NCBI GenBank assembly: GCA_004794785.1
Contig: SJOL01000954.1
Location: 231,846-295,845 of the forward strand
Source of the DNA: Opisthorchis felineus
Lineage: Eukaryota > Platyhelminthes > Trematoda > Opisthorchiida > Opisthorchiidae
Direction of reading: 5' to 3'
Length of the DNA: 64,000 nt
Shown here: positions 22,211 through 34,609 of the stretch, in pieces
Numbering within the stretch: the stretch's first letter is position 1
How the letters are laid out: each line of letters starts with the position of its first letter
Position numbers and translations under genes: made by a program
Notes under the pieces: model-generated
What the model was told of the DNA's origin: nothing
Databases searched by the model: none
What the model saw: only the letters and a program-made list of their open reading frames with translations

Positions 22211-25200
22211 TTAAACTCACCCACCCCACCCCACCCCCACAACTAACTTGTCGTAGTACTCACAACCCCACGCAGACCAACGAAATCTCCCAGTGGTACC
22301 CAGGGTGAATAATCAGTTGAAGCACCTTCAGTCGGAAGATTAGGGAACCAAACCCGATCAAAAATCATTTGGAGTTCCAGCAATCCATCAACCATAAGAT
22401 TTACGCAATCACACTAACCGACAAGACCCTTTAATTGACATTCAACACTAACCTAGTGTGCTAATCTGAAGAGGTATTACTGATTGGCTCTCCGTCTGCC
22501 TTGAAACCTGGCCAACTTGGTGACTGTCACACTTGGCCTGATGAAGCTTTGTGCCAAACTCGAACCGCTGTCCAGTTAAAATCCGCCGATTGTTTACCTT
22601 CTGAAACTATGTATATACATTTTTCTGTGCGTATCACGTGGGACTGGCCCGACACACCAGTTTTATCTTGTCGTTCATTGGAAAAAAAGTATTCCCACAG
22701 TATGTTAGCGCACTTGGTGGTGCTGTGCAGGGGATCAATCCAAGAGAGTTCCCAGAGTGAGCGCTAAACTCCGTTTTTCTGGAACAGCAGCCACGATCAG
22801 TAGCAAATGAGCCCAAAGCGCATAAAACTCGGCTGAAACGGTTGAACGACAATTGCCTTTGTGCATTATGGAGAGTGTGATTTGAAAGTACACATCGAAA
22901 ATCATAAAAGGTCTAGGCATACTTTCAGGAAAGCTGATAAGCAAAGCATAGGACCACAAATCGGTTCCAATAACTTCCTTGAGAGGAATTCATTCGGCCA
23001 ATAGTGTTTACAAGAAGTTCTCCATTTTTGCTACTGCAGCCTTCCTATGAACGTTGCGATGTATTCATCCTTAATTTCCCATAGAGCAGGCATACGGTGA
23101 TGCCAGTGTTGTAGTGTCTTCAACTGATCATCTCACAAGATAGCGACTGTTGAGTGTACAACTCGCCATTCGTCCTAGAATTAATTAGATTTTTATTGGT
23201 TAGAAACCGGTGCAGAGGATGATGAGGGTTGAAAAGATCCGGTCTACTGGAAACGATTTTATTGCGTCTGCCTGGATTACCAACAAAAGCAACGGGCATC
23301 TTCTTCAGTCCTCGCTGTGCGTGAAAACCTAATTCCAGACCACCTCATGCAGAAGGTCAGCTAGTGGTTCGAAGTGAGCAAAACACTGGCTCTTCATTGT
23401 TCCGATGGCTGGGCTGAATCACATCAGATCATCTAACTGTGGTGCCGTTTTTGTGCATAGTTATCACGCAGCATAATGAATACAGCATGATGAATATTGT
23501 ACTATCAGGCGTCATATTTATTTTCGACTCCAACTGCTCACTAAGACATTGGACTGCGGTGCGTGTGTATTAGCTAGTATGCCTCCGATATGCCCAGCCA
23601 CAGCATGGAACCATATTATGATGTACCTTTGAGAGAGAATCCCTGAACCAGTGTGTTCTCTATTCCCGAGTCTCTATTTGGGTACTCTCGGCCGTGTTGA
23701 GCCCTCAGATCGGGCGTATTCATCAGCAATCAAGAGTGTCCTTCTGACTTTAGCGATGCTTGTTCAGGTCTCTGCGGCCCTACCAACTTATGCTGAAGTG
23801 CAGTGAAGCAATTCCAACAGCGATTAATAGGGTAGTAAGATTTAGGCTACGGCTGAACGAGGCTGTGTAGATCAGCCACTTCAGTTAGGTTTGATCGTAT
23901 CTAACAGAAAGCGATTTGGTTCACCCATTGAAAAAATTCCAGTATTTTGCGAATTTTTGGGAACTTGATAGAAACAGCAAAACAAACACCGCTTGACTTA
24001 CATTTTAGTTGATAACTACTCAATGTGAAATTTTTCTATCCTTGGAAAACACCCATGGGAATAGTTTTGTTCTGACTTCCTTGCCCAGGTGATTGTACGT
24101 GTACCGCCAGACTTGATGAAACAAAAGCATAAAACCTCAAAATTCTACCTTAGCTGAATAAGCTAAAAGATGTGAATAAGCGAAAAACGATTCTTTTGAA
24201 GACTGCTGTCTGTTCAGGAAATATAGATCATTATCCACGTCGGTGTCTTCCAAGAGGAACAAAATCTTTGTCTGGGTGAGACTGAGACAGGAGAGCTGCA
24301 AGGACGGTGAACATAGAAAAATGTGAAAATGACCAGTGTCGACACTGGCTAAAACAAATCGGCTTCCAAAATCGACAGTCAACAATGGCCATTTTTTACA
24401 ATAAGATAATAAACAACAATGTGAGATCGAGATACAGTTAAGTGCATTGAAGGGAGTCAGGTTAGGACACTCTTTGCATCATTCTTCTGGAGGAAGAGTT
24501 TTCAATCTGCTCCAACACTAGTCGTTGTAAGGGGTCTGTCACTCTCTTCGGTACGATTTTAACCTAACTCCAGGTCGCATTTTATTTGAAGTTAGCTAAA
24601 CTCTGTGAGCGAGAGCCCTTTGCTAAAAACGATTCATACGTGACCTGACATAAATTATACAGAGATTTACGTATGACCCACTAATTAGTATGATACGAAG
24701 ATACAAAACCTGTACTTTAGTAAATTACTCGATTCATTTATTCCGTATCGTACCAAAAGAGTAACTAATTCAGTCACACACAGTCACACGTAACTCTGAC
24801 AAAATTCTGTTTCACATGCGAACAAGTTTTCGACAAAGATCCTGTCGATCTGAATCCTGATGACGTTAAGTAATTTTGAATTCCACAGATAAACGTGTTT
24901 TGGGACTCGGAGTAAAGTCATTTCCGCAGTTTGAACGTTGTGTAATGTGGACAGAAATCCCTAATTTTCTCCAAGATAGAATCGAGGAAAGTGGCTGCAA
25001 TTACTCAAGCCTATAGCCGCGATCTGGCCTATCCAAGACAACGGCTTCCTGACCTTCCACTCAAACTAGTTGGCATAAGAGTCAAGTCCATCTTCGAGAA
25101 GAATGGAAACCGGTGAACGTGTTGTGTCCCAGTATTTTATGCTTTGAATCAACATGGAAAACAAGTGAAGCACGCGGAACACACCTGACTCTAAAGCGGC

Positions 25201-26733
25201 ACTTCGGTGTGCGGATACTACCTGTTCCTATTTGCGAAATAAAAGTCCTTTTTCAGAATTCATGTTGGAATAGAGTTATGTTCAGTATTGTGGCAATTTT
25301 CACTTTTGTTGTTTTTGTGCGATCGTCAGCTGTTCCCTCTACGGCCCACCTTCGCAATTGTGCACATACTGACACCATAACGATTCACTGACAATGATGA
25401 TCATTGTAAAACCGCAAGTTCACCTGATATTTGGTGATGCTGAACGGTCACCCCTCCGACCCGTACAACGACCAATATTGGAACGCGCTCTTGGACACAA
25501 CCCAGCTCTGCAAGTACATGCGTTGGCGGGTATGGTTCGCTGGTTAGGGGTAGTAACCATATCCATGATACATGTTTAAAATATCACCTTTCACGAGCAA
25601 CCGAATGATAATATTCCAAGCACTACGAGTCCACCACCAAATACCTAGGACAGATGACTTTGTACCAATCGTTAATCCAAGGCAAACTTGACCAGATAGC
25701 ATCATCTTCATGATCATTGTCATAATCTTCATCATCACCATCAGAGACAGCAACATCATTATTGATACTCATCCTGCACTTCCGTACAACCACAAAGCTC
25801 ACTTAGTTATACTTAAAACCTTAAAGTGTAAATCAGATGAGAGTGAGGGAGAGATCTCTTGCTGGCCCATCGCAAGCATTCTGAGGTGCCTACAGCTCCG
25901 AGTATTTAGTCAGCCAATCTGGAAACTGACAGCATGAAAGCCACCGACATTGATCAGCCGCCAGATGGTAATGGTTTGTATTATTTTTTCCCCAAGTTCT
26001 ACTTTTAGCATTGTAAATAAGCCGCTGCCTGGAATTTCACGACGTCAGTTTTGTAGCGCTCTTTCTGAATGGAGCCCAGTATTCAGGGAAAATTTAATGA
26101 ATTTGGGACATCTAACACCCGAATTCGAACAGACACAGGTGTTTGAAAATTAAAATGACAAACACTGACCTGAGCGTCCGAGTGTTGAGTTCAGTGGATA
26201 TAAGTGATGTAAAAGCCTATATCGCATGGGCGCAATTCTTGTGAGGGTTATAGTCCTATTCGCAGTAGTAGACTTATTCGGACTGAATTCCACTATCCTC
26301 GCAGTACAACTACTCGGGTCAGCAACTGTAGTGGGTATCGCTGAATCACACAGCAAGTGAATGCCATTACCCAAAAATACTTCCACTACTTCCAGTAGTT
26401 AAATACAACCAGTATACGACTATCGCAGCCTCTTTGCTGACTCTGAACGGGGTAGTTTATGTGTCAATTCTTGTGGTAAAAGAGCTCCCATTAACTTTGT
26501 GGCTGCTTAATGCAGCCACAAAACTGATGTCATTTAAAACAATCGATTATGAGTGGGACTACCCACACCCATTCTAATCACATGCCATCGCAGGTGAAAC
26601 AAACAAAGCTTTGGTGAATTTGAAAACAAATATATTTTTAAAAACACCTTTTTTATGAAAATCGCACATTTCGTTGCCTTTACTACACTTGGTTAGCTGC
26701 CAACTCAGTGAAGCATGTTTAAAAAGCTTAGGT
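22211..26733. other. no firm gene; simple repeats and weak ORFs
   Basis: A CCCCA-rich tract lies at 22217-22241 and an ATC/CAT-rich stretch at 25691-25760. A short plus frame starting at 25278 encodes a signal-peptide-like start (hydrophobic FSIVAIFTFVVFV then SSA) but stops after 37 codons with no clear donor. The minus frame 24137-24385 has no motif. No gene is called. Confidence 0.35.
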
Positions 26734-29700
26734 TCAGCATCGTCCTCTCAAAAACCCGATTCGTCTTCTGTCTTTGTCGAATACAGTGCAAAAGTTTCTC
26801 AGAAAGGAGACTCCAAAAACCAAATCGTCTGCACCTTGGGAGCTCATGAATCCGCTCATGCAAACGGTGCCGTCGTAAGGTGGTCTCTTGAATGTAAGTA
26901 GATGAGGAGGAGAGTAAATGTATGAAAAGCCACATTGCTGAATTAAGAGAACTAGCTGGGAGTACTAGTTCCCTGGCCCACAAGCAACTAGTGAAATGAA
27001 CTTGATAGTGAAAGTCATCGTATTATAATGTAACCAGGCACGAATAAAGCTACCTCAACGACGTAGTCTCTTCCTGTCAGCCTTAGAGAACTAGCTTTGA
27101 AGTAAATGCGAATATGAGGAAATGTGTCCACCGCAGTGCAGTCAACCAGGTACCAGCCATTTGGTTCGAGCGATATACGAGGAATTTTCGAATGAATGTA
27201 CTCGACCAATCTTTCGGGAGCATGTATGTAGGCCGAACCAGTGTCCATTAGTACTGGCACTTGTTCATGAAAACGTAAAAGTCTCTCTCCAACAGCAATC
27301 CTTGTCGGGCAAGCAGATACAAATCGAATTAGTTAAAACAGAAATTTGAAGAAGCGCAATAGACGAATAGATTGGGAATGAAATAGGCTTACGCCGTACT
27401 GTTGATAGCCCATTCATTGAATGCTAGTGTTTCGTATACCAAGCTTCCTGGGATGCTCTCCTGAGCAGCTTTTCCAAAGATGATTTTTCCTTTTCGGCTT
27501 CCAGTCCTAAAAAGCAAGATTGGAATATCAAGAATGGCCATTTAGATACTCGCTATTAGATACTCTGAAATATAGTCAGTGGGAAACAGTCTGTATAATC
27601 ATTGGACTACCTTTATTCTTTTCAAACTCCATCTTGTGTTTATCACATTTAGTAACAATAGTCGTCCACTTTTTGGCAGTTCTGACTGCGCAAACGAGTA
27701 TCAGATATTGGCACATTAGCAGAAATTTGGCTACCGTTGTAGATAGATAGGAATCTTGTGCAGTTATCAATGATTGTAAAAACTTGCTTCCTAGTCTACG
27801 ATTAACACAGTGCCTTGGAATAGCCTTCCATTGCAGACGTTGAGGAAATATGGAACAAGGCTGCAGTACGGATAGTCACCTACTGTTTCACCTTTGATAT
27901 TTTGAGGAGAATCGATAGTGAGGAAATTCAGCTTGAAACATTCGAATGCCCCCACCATGTAAAAGGAACAGTACCGGCTGAAATCGTTTTCTTCACAGGG
28001 GTGTCCATTCTTGAGAGACCGAAGTCGATGAAACGTTGTATTCCGCGCAGCTTTTAGCATAGCAAACGGACTGGATTCAGGCATCTTCCTCTGAGCTAGA
28101 GCGAACACACGCCGCAAACATCCAACTCGGTCGCTCTAGAGATTGTTGTCACGAATTAGGTGACCTTATCCATACTTCAACTAAGAGTAAACTCAAGACA
28201 CTGAGTATCTTTACCAGGTGAATAATTGGTAATACAAAATTTTCTGCCCTACAGCTCATCATCACAAGCACTAACCAAACTGTTTTGAGCGGCCTTTCGT
28301 CAACGGTTCCATGGACTTACACATAACTACCTAGTGGTATTCAATGCTTTTATATGGAACCCAATTAACATGACGAAAGAAAGCTTCGTCGACTTTTCGG
28401 AAATTCGAGTATAGATGCCTGATTTTTAAGGACTTCTGAAAGATTGATGACAGATATAAATTTCACATGCGTCATGTTCGTTAGGGAAACTTTTACAAAC
28501 CTGGTAGTTTCAAGGGGTGTTGGAGGCGCCCCTCACAAACTCTCCTGTCGTTCAGCGAAAGAATTAAGCTTACTGTTGCCCAGGAAATGAAGCAAGGGGT
28601 GCGTTATAGCCAATCTCTCTAAAATCTCACTTCCATCGGAGATAACGAACACCAAATCACTGTCAGTTATCGTCATTGATAGCAAAACTGTGCCGTGCAG
28701 GTGAGTAGGCATGCAGGCTATGGGGTCCATTCTATCTACTAAACAGTCACCAACACTCACAAACAAACGTTCTTAGGTTAGCCAACCTAATAAACACTCT
28801 AAACTAGGGTATTTTTGTGAAGTCGCTGTCACAATTATGAAAGGAATCAGAGAGATATCCGCGTTTCAGCGGCGCTCGTTCTAACATCTTTCTAGTATAC
28901 CTACAGAGACCAAGGATGGTTCATTTTGGCAGTGCGCAGAGTGCGGAAAGCTATGGTCTGATCACCAATGCTGTATACATTGATATAAAAACGGTATTCA
29001 GTTGAATCAGCTCATTTTAGACGGACGGATGGAACAGAAGGAAACAAAACGGTGACCTTCCCGATAAGTCTACCGATAACTCTGAACTTGACATAAGCAA
29101 ATTTTTACAGATAGAAGCAGAAGTGATTGCAGCCCTTCGTGCTCTTCTTTATTCGGTGGCTGCCACATAGGGTTTTGTGGCACTGATTCTTCTAGAATCT
29201 GACCGTCTAGTTACTCGTGAGATTTGCGTCATTTTGGGGACTTCAGCAATCAAATTTTGACCGCTACCGTCTTAATTAACCACGGTTGGCCATGAACGAG
29301 CATGAGATGAGAGCTCCTGGCTATTGTCGGGATTGGCTTCGTGTTGCTTCTACAAATTTTCTCCCGCTATACAATGCCATTAGTAACGATACCGGATACA
29401 TCAAATACAAATTTTATGGAGGGCTTTTCAAACCATTCTATTCCGGATTTGTCGGCAAGGCTCGTCGAATTAGTCGTCTAGCCTCTCGAAAGATAACCCC
29501 AATCAGTATCACCAGGACTCTTCGGCATAAATGTTTTGTTTCTAGCCCCCTTTCATATTTTTCGGTCTAGACTTGACTCTTAGTTTCTCTGATGATCGGC
29601 CTCATAAAAAATTTGGTAAATTTGGTATTTTGGTCTACCCACAGAAGGACTTTTCGGTCGACTGAAATTGGGATTGTACTTCCAGTGACGTTTAAAATAT

Positions 29701-32487
29701 AAACAATCGTCAACACAACTTCCCAGGAATCCCGGTGTTCAGGTATACACCATTTCTGAATCAGTCGCTTATCAGCTCTGACACTGGAGGAGTGCTAGTG
29801 GTTAGTTTTGTTGACAAATATAAACATCCATCGTCCACACCTTCGACAAATTCTCCTACGGTAAAATTGGTTCATAAATTGGTAATTGATCAGGTGGCTG
29901 ATGACCTGTTCGCCGAGCTTGGCAACTGATTTGCAAATGTTTCATCACCATTGGAGGAGGCATCTTCAGTGCGCTGTTGGGTGGGTAGTCCCTTTCTTCG
30001 TGCTTGCGTTTATATAGTTTATAAAGAGCAACAGTTCATAAATGTGTAGTGAAGGGCATTCAAAGACGATTCCCTCAATAGCGTCCATCTGTTTAGTATT
30101 TTGTATCGCATAGAGTTACTTTGGTTAGAAAAATGCATTCATTTGCATATCAATTTGATTTTCACAGGAAACTTAACTGAATCCCGGACTGCGCCTATCT
30201 AATAAGTTCCAAGAAGAGCCGATCGTGGGCTCCCGAAGGTTTTCAGCAACCTTATGTGTAGTTCGTTCAGTCTATAAATTCCGTCGTTTTGATCTAAATA
30301 GTAAGGGACGATTTTTCAAAATCCACAGATAGCGCACCATCGGTTTCGCCTTTTTTGAGGCTTACCAGGCATGGTATTCTTCGGAAGCTGAGAAAATCGA
30401 TTCGTGACTTGAACAGTAATTTGTTGAAATGTCTCATACGCACGATTAAGCTGCTAGACCTGCAGACTCAATGAAGTCCTTTGTAGTCAAAAGCATACTA
30501 ATGTTCTTCCGAACAGAGTGAAATATACAGGCCCAATATCAGTATTCCCTTAACTAATGGCCACTCCATAACGCCCCCAGTCACAGAAATTCTATTGCGC
30601 CTACAGGCTCAAAAATACATTTAGCCATATTTTTGATTTCTGGAAAGTAGTTTGTTCTAAGGTCGACTTTAACCCATCCAGACAGTGTTATTTCAACCGT
30701 TTGCTTGGAAGATCTTCAACCAAGATGGTCATTGTATCAGGAGTTATTACAACTAAGCTGATTCTTTCCATGACTTAAAGATTAATGGACCCATTGGAGC
30801 TATTTCACTCGGGACATAAAGGGTGCCTTTAGAAACGAAGCCCAATTTTCATAGGGATGTGTATCGGAGGAACTGGTGTGTAATCAGCAAGAAAGTGAAT
30901 AATTAGCACAACAAAAGCATCTAACTACCTCAAGATGCCATCTAATTGGGATAATTTTCAACAATAAATTCCTATCAGTTTGCCTCAAGTCTCTCAGAAT
31001 GCTCAACCATTGTTTGGAGGACGTCTTCCTTCAGTGAGTTAGCGATTTACGCGTTTTCAGTCGGCATGAGAAGCATTGTAATTTGACCGGTTCAGTTGCT
31101 TCACACGACAAAGCAAATGTCTGTCGCTGATAAGTTGAAAAGTGCGGTCCGCTATTTACTTTTTTGATAGTTTTAGTACCGAAATTAATCATCAGAATCT
31201 TAGACACCTATGTTTAATGCTGGTTAATTAACTTTGCAAGTGGAGGAGGCTTGCCAATCCAGTACTCCTTGAGTGGACTAGATCGATCCTCTATAACTCA
31301 ACTTCCAAGCGTCTCGTCAAATCCTAAAAGTTTTTCTCATAACATCGTCATGTAATGGCTCCGTTACTGAGTGCAGGTGATCAGCGAATCGGTTCAAGAT
31401 ATGCAGTGTGCAAACAGGGCAGCCTGAGCTCACTACACTTTTTAACCTTACCGTGCTCCTTAAGTATTGCAGTTTTCTGAGTTTTCGGTTAACTTCATGT
31501 GACCATGATGATACTGCGTATTGTTGCGCTAGGTACCGTCGGCTGTCAGATGCATTTAATCTCGTTGTCAGACAGTTTTCACCTGTTTGTGTAGTTGGTT
31601 ACCATGTGCTCATTTGTCCAAATGCTGTCAGCATCACCGCTTATCCAACTTTTCAAACTAGCGTAAATGGTTTGTCTGTGGATGCGGTTGCTTTGGTAGT
31701 ACGGTGTATATTCAAGCAAAAGCTAGAAACAATATTCCATATGTAAAACCGTAAGCTCTGGACAGCGTCACAAGCGAAAAACATCTACGGATGATCAGCC
31801 GAAGAACATTTTTATCCATCGCGCGCCAGTTGCCTTCAAACCTCAGGAAAAACGTGCGAATAAACACACTGAAAGGCACTCACCGACTATAATCAAGAGC
31901 AAAAACGGGTTTGGCTATCAAATTTCTGGATATCATGGCATTCAGTAAGGTTTCTCGACCTTGTGTGTCGTATAAGTCATAGGATAGTCCAAGGATACCA
32001 TCCAGCTTCAGTGGAATAGAGAAGCTCACATTGATTGCTTCACCGAATTGGAAATTTTCCAAAATGGCCCCTCCGATCTGATAGGTGGTTATATGTGTCA
32101 AGTGACAGTCAAACCAGACTTGGACTTACTTGAAGTGTCTCCTCACCCATATATCCGAATACCCTCCCAATCTTATAAATAATGGTAAAGTTGTAGCAGA
32201 GATCTGTGTACGAAGACGATACAGATGCATCATATTTTCCATGTGATCCTTGTCTATCAGCAAAACTGTTGGTCGATTCAACCCAATTCACATCCGAGCC
32301 CGTATCCAAAATTACTCTGAAAAGCTGGGCCGGGGTTCCAAAATTTACCTCAGCATAGTAAATATCCTAGAGAGTATGAACTTATCAGCAGTATGATGAA
32401 CTTACATCAGAGGTGACGTGGAGGTCCACTGTGAGCGACCCATCTCGCTTCACCCTTTCATAATCCTGTTGAATACTGGGTGCTTGG
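26734..32487 (-). CDS. pepsin-family (A1) aspartic protease, multi-exon, N-terminus missing
   Basis: Six minus-strand exons join with consistent phase: 32487-32406 (an alternative acceptor gives 32499), 32366-32130, 32077-31884, 27506-27393, 27300-27054 and 26886-26734. All introns are GT-AG; three are short (39, 52 and 92 nt), one is 167 nt, and intron 4 (N-lobe to C-lobe) runs 31883-27507, about 4.4 kb. The first lobe has YYAEVNFGTPAQLF, the catalytic LDTGSDVNW and LDGILGLSYD. The second lobe has KGKIIFGKAA, catalytic LMDTGSAYIHAP, YLVDC paired with VCMSGF, and the C-terminal FLRNFCTVFDKD...RIGF before TGA. Both catalytic aspartates are present. The flap, normally YGTGS, reads YKIGR, which is unusual. 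A KRDG dibasic site precedes the mature region. The signal-peptide/propeptide exon upstream of 32.5 kb was not found. In flukes such enzymes are gut or secretory proteases; the role here is inferred. Confidence 0.9.
27507..30119. other. protease intron 4; two unexplained minus ORFs
   Basis: This is the 3' part of the large intron of the protease gene. Minus frames at 27791-28117 (108 codons, several cysteines after an NGHPCEEND segment) and 28533-28766 (77 codons) look somewhat protein-like, but no family was recognised. The protease exon phases join across them, so they are not needed by that gene. They may be nested exons or chance. Confidence 0.3.
30120..30375. repeat. two decayed hammerhead repeats in opposite orientation
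   Basis: A half-palindrome (ATGCATTCATTTGCATA...TTAACTGAATCCC, 30130-30178) runs into a plus-strand decayed hammerhead at 30182-30250. That block has GGACTGCGCC, a mutated core CTAATAAG, CAAGAAG, CGATCGTGGGCT and AGCAACCTTATG. At 30325-30375 a minus-strand decayed copy has CTGGTAAG for CTGATGAG, then GCCTCAAAAAAGG and an intact CGAAACC. Both keep the repeat's diagnostic flanks. They lie inside intron 4 of the aspartic protease. Confidence 0.55.
30376..31883. other. protease intron 4, 5' part
   Basis: No additional exon needed by the protease and no recognisable element were seen. The plus frame at 31408-31746 (112 codons) has no motif. Confidence 0.35.
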
Positions 32488-32499
32488 CTGACAAAAACT

Positions 32500-34319
32500 C
32501 TAGTTATGAAGTTTCACACCTCAAGTTACTGCCTACTGTGCCGCAATGAACCCGAGTAGATGCAGAAATGTGGGAATTCGTGTAAGAAAGTTCATTTTTT
32601 AATACAAGTGTATCGCAGATGACAACCTATAGAATATAAAGTATGATATGCTTGTCACGGGGACGGCTGAACAAATCAGAAACCAGTGAAATATCTAAGT
32701 GTTGATACTATGATCAACCAATCTGAGTGTCTGATTTGTAATCTTCGCAAGGATGTCATGAACAGCAGACCCTTCGCTTACCGGTGCCGCCAGAAATATT
32801 CACGTACAAACACTCTTTGCGTGAAATAAACATTGAAAAATTCACACTTTCATTGAGTGTGCACGATAAAACAAACCGGTAATATCTCCCTCGTTGGTAG
32901 ACGAAGATGCATCGACGGAGGTGTGGTTTTGAAAGGTACCTTGTACTTGAGTAATCATATTACGGACACCCGGCAACTCTCAGGGTTGATATATCCAGCT
33001 TTAGACCCACGTCTTGCCAGCCAATTTGGCCACACCGCTACAGTTTCAGCAGTGATAAGTCCTTCGTGATCTCGATCTGTTGTTGCGGCCTCAACGGGGC
33101 ATATATAGGCTGATCAGATGCTGGTTTAGACAGCCCTAGATTCCTTCCTGCTTCGAAGTGGAGTGGAAACCGATATATTTCACAAGTGAACCAAAGGAAG
33201 TGAAAACCCCTTCGGCGAAACGAAGGAAGTGGACTGATATTGCGGAAGTCCAACATTTAGCTTGAGTTTCCTTCTTATTAGCACTCATCAGCCGTGTATA
33301 TTCTTGGCCATGAACACAGATTCTACAAATCAAGAAACTACAGTCACCCAGTTTTTACTAGCCATATAAGCCGCAACTTCAAGGTTCAGAGAGATTTGCC
33401 TCGGCAACGACCACTGAGTGGCCTACTAATCGTAATTGACGGACAGTTGCATTCAGCACTGAACAGTAAGTTATCAGGGTGTGATAACAGTGGAATTGAC
33501 CTCCTTTTGAATTGTGGTTAACCTAATTAGTCCAACGGATGTTGTCATTTGAGTACAACTAACCAGTAAATGAACCGCCATTAGAAATGCTTTAACAAGC
33601 CCCGTTAATCAAAACATGCTGAGATAGCTACGGAAAGGATACTGAGAATAAATCAGCTGGCAAGGGATAGGATAGTTATCAGGAAGATCAGATTCCCGAA
33701 AATAGTCACAAAATGCCCGGAATCTACTGAGACACTCAACTCCACTAGACGCCGGCCAGACAGCCCTGAATCAAAGCCAGACAGCGTAAGATCAAGCCCA
33801 GACAATTCCCTCTCAATATGTAGCGCGAGACAACCTTGTATCAAAGCCAGACAGCGCGAGACAGCGTTGGATCAAGGTCAGAAAATGCCCCTCAATAAAA
33901 TAGCTTTCTCACTCGCGCACTCGCTTGTTCGCAGTAAAGCTGTTGTGCTCCTTGTCGGTGAGTCTTTCCGGCACTGGGCACTGGAAAGGGAGAGCAGTCA
34001 GATATAACAATAGTTAACAGTGAACTTAGGGTTCTTGGCTGTGGTACTCATCCGCGTGTTTTTTGTGTCAACCGCACAGTATGAGGACGAAAGTACAGTG
34101 GAGCGTTACAACATACAGAATAACATTTGCCGAGTAACCACCTTAACAAAAGTCAGAACAAATGCATCGAATTAGTCTACAGGTAGCGGTTATGTGGTTG
34201 ATAAAGTCAACAAGTAATCTTAAAAAACAACTGACAGTAAAGATGACCAAACAGTATTACAACAAAGTTTGTATTCAATTCTTTTGGAACATCAGACTGG
34301 GGATCGAGACAGTTTAAAC
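32500..34319. other. no gene recognised; expected protease 5' exons not found
   Basis: The signal peptide and propeptide of the aspartic protease should lie upstream of 32487 on the minus strand. No frame here gives a clear hydrophobic start followed by a usable donor. Minus frames at 33038-33256 and 33136-33333 lack a signal-peptide pattern. Confidence 0.3.
33753..33885. repeat. diverged minisatellite, about 21-bp unit
   Basis: The phrase ATCAAAGCCAGACAGCG recurs with changes about five times (CCAGACAGCCCTGAATCAAA, GCCAGACAGCGTAAGATCAA, GCCCAGACAA, ATCAAAGCCAGACAGCGCGA, GACAGCGTTGGATCAAGG). Spacing is irregular, so the array is old or recombined. Confidence 0.6.
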
Positions 34320-34575
34320 ATCTGAGACGTTGTCACTCGAGAAGCCAGCCAACACGTGACCACATTATGTGGATTCCGTGAGTGAATGATGCGTGGCAAT
34401 ACATCCTGTCTAAGTACGAGTTGATTATGATGCTGATCAGCCGCTCGTGGTCGAACGTTTAGGTGTTCAAACTACCAACCAGGTCTCAAACTCCCGGCAG
34501 TTTCGTGTGATGTGAACGGCTGATGGCTCCCTATAAAGTTGAAACAGCTATACAATGCTTCTCGGCTTTTCAGTA
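34320..34575 (+). repeat. SINE family B copy
   Basis: It aligns in order with 8955-9215: ACTCGAGAAGCCAGCCAACA, ACGTGACCA, TGTGGATTCC, GATGCTGATCAGCCGC, B-box-like GGTCTCAAACTCCCGG, TTTCGTGTGATGTGAACGG and TTGAAACAGCTATACAATGC. It lies just upstream of a Penelope fragment. Confidence 0.55.
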
Positions 34576-34609
34576 TCGAAAATCAGTAGAAGAATCAATG
34601 GGTAAAAAG

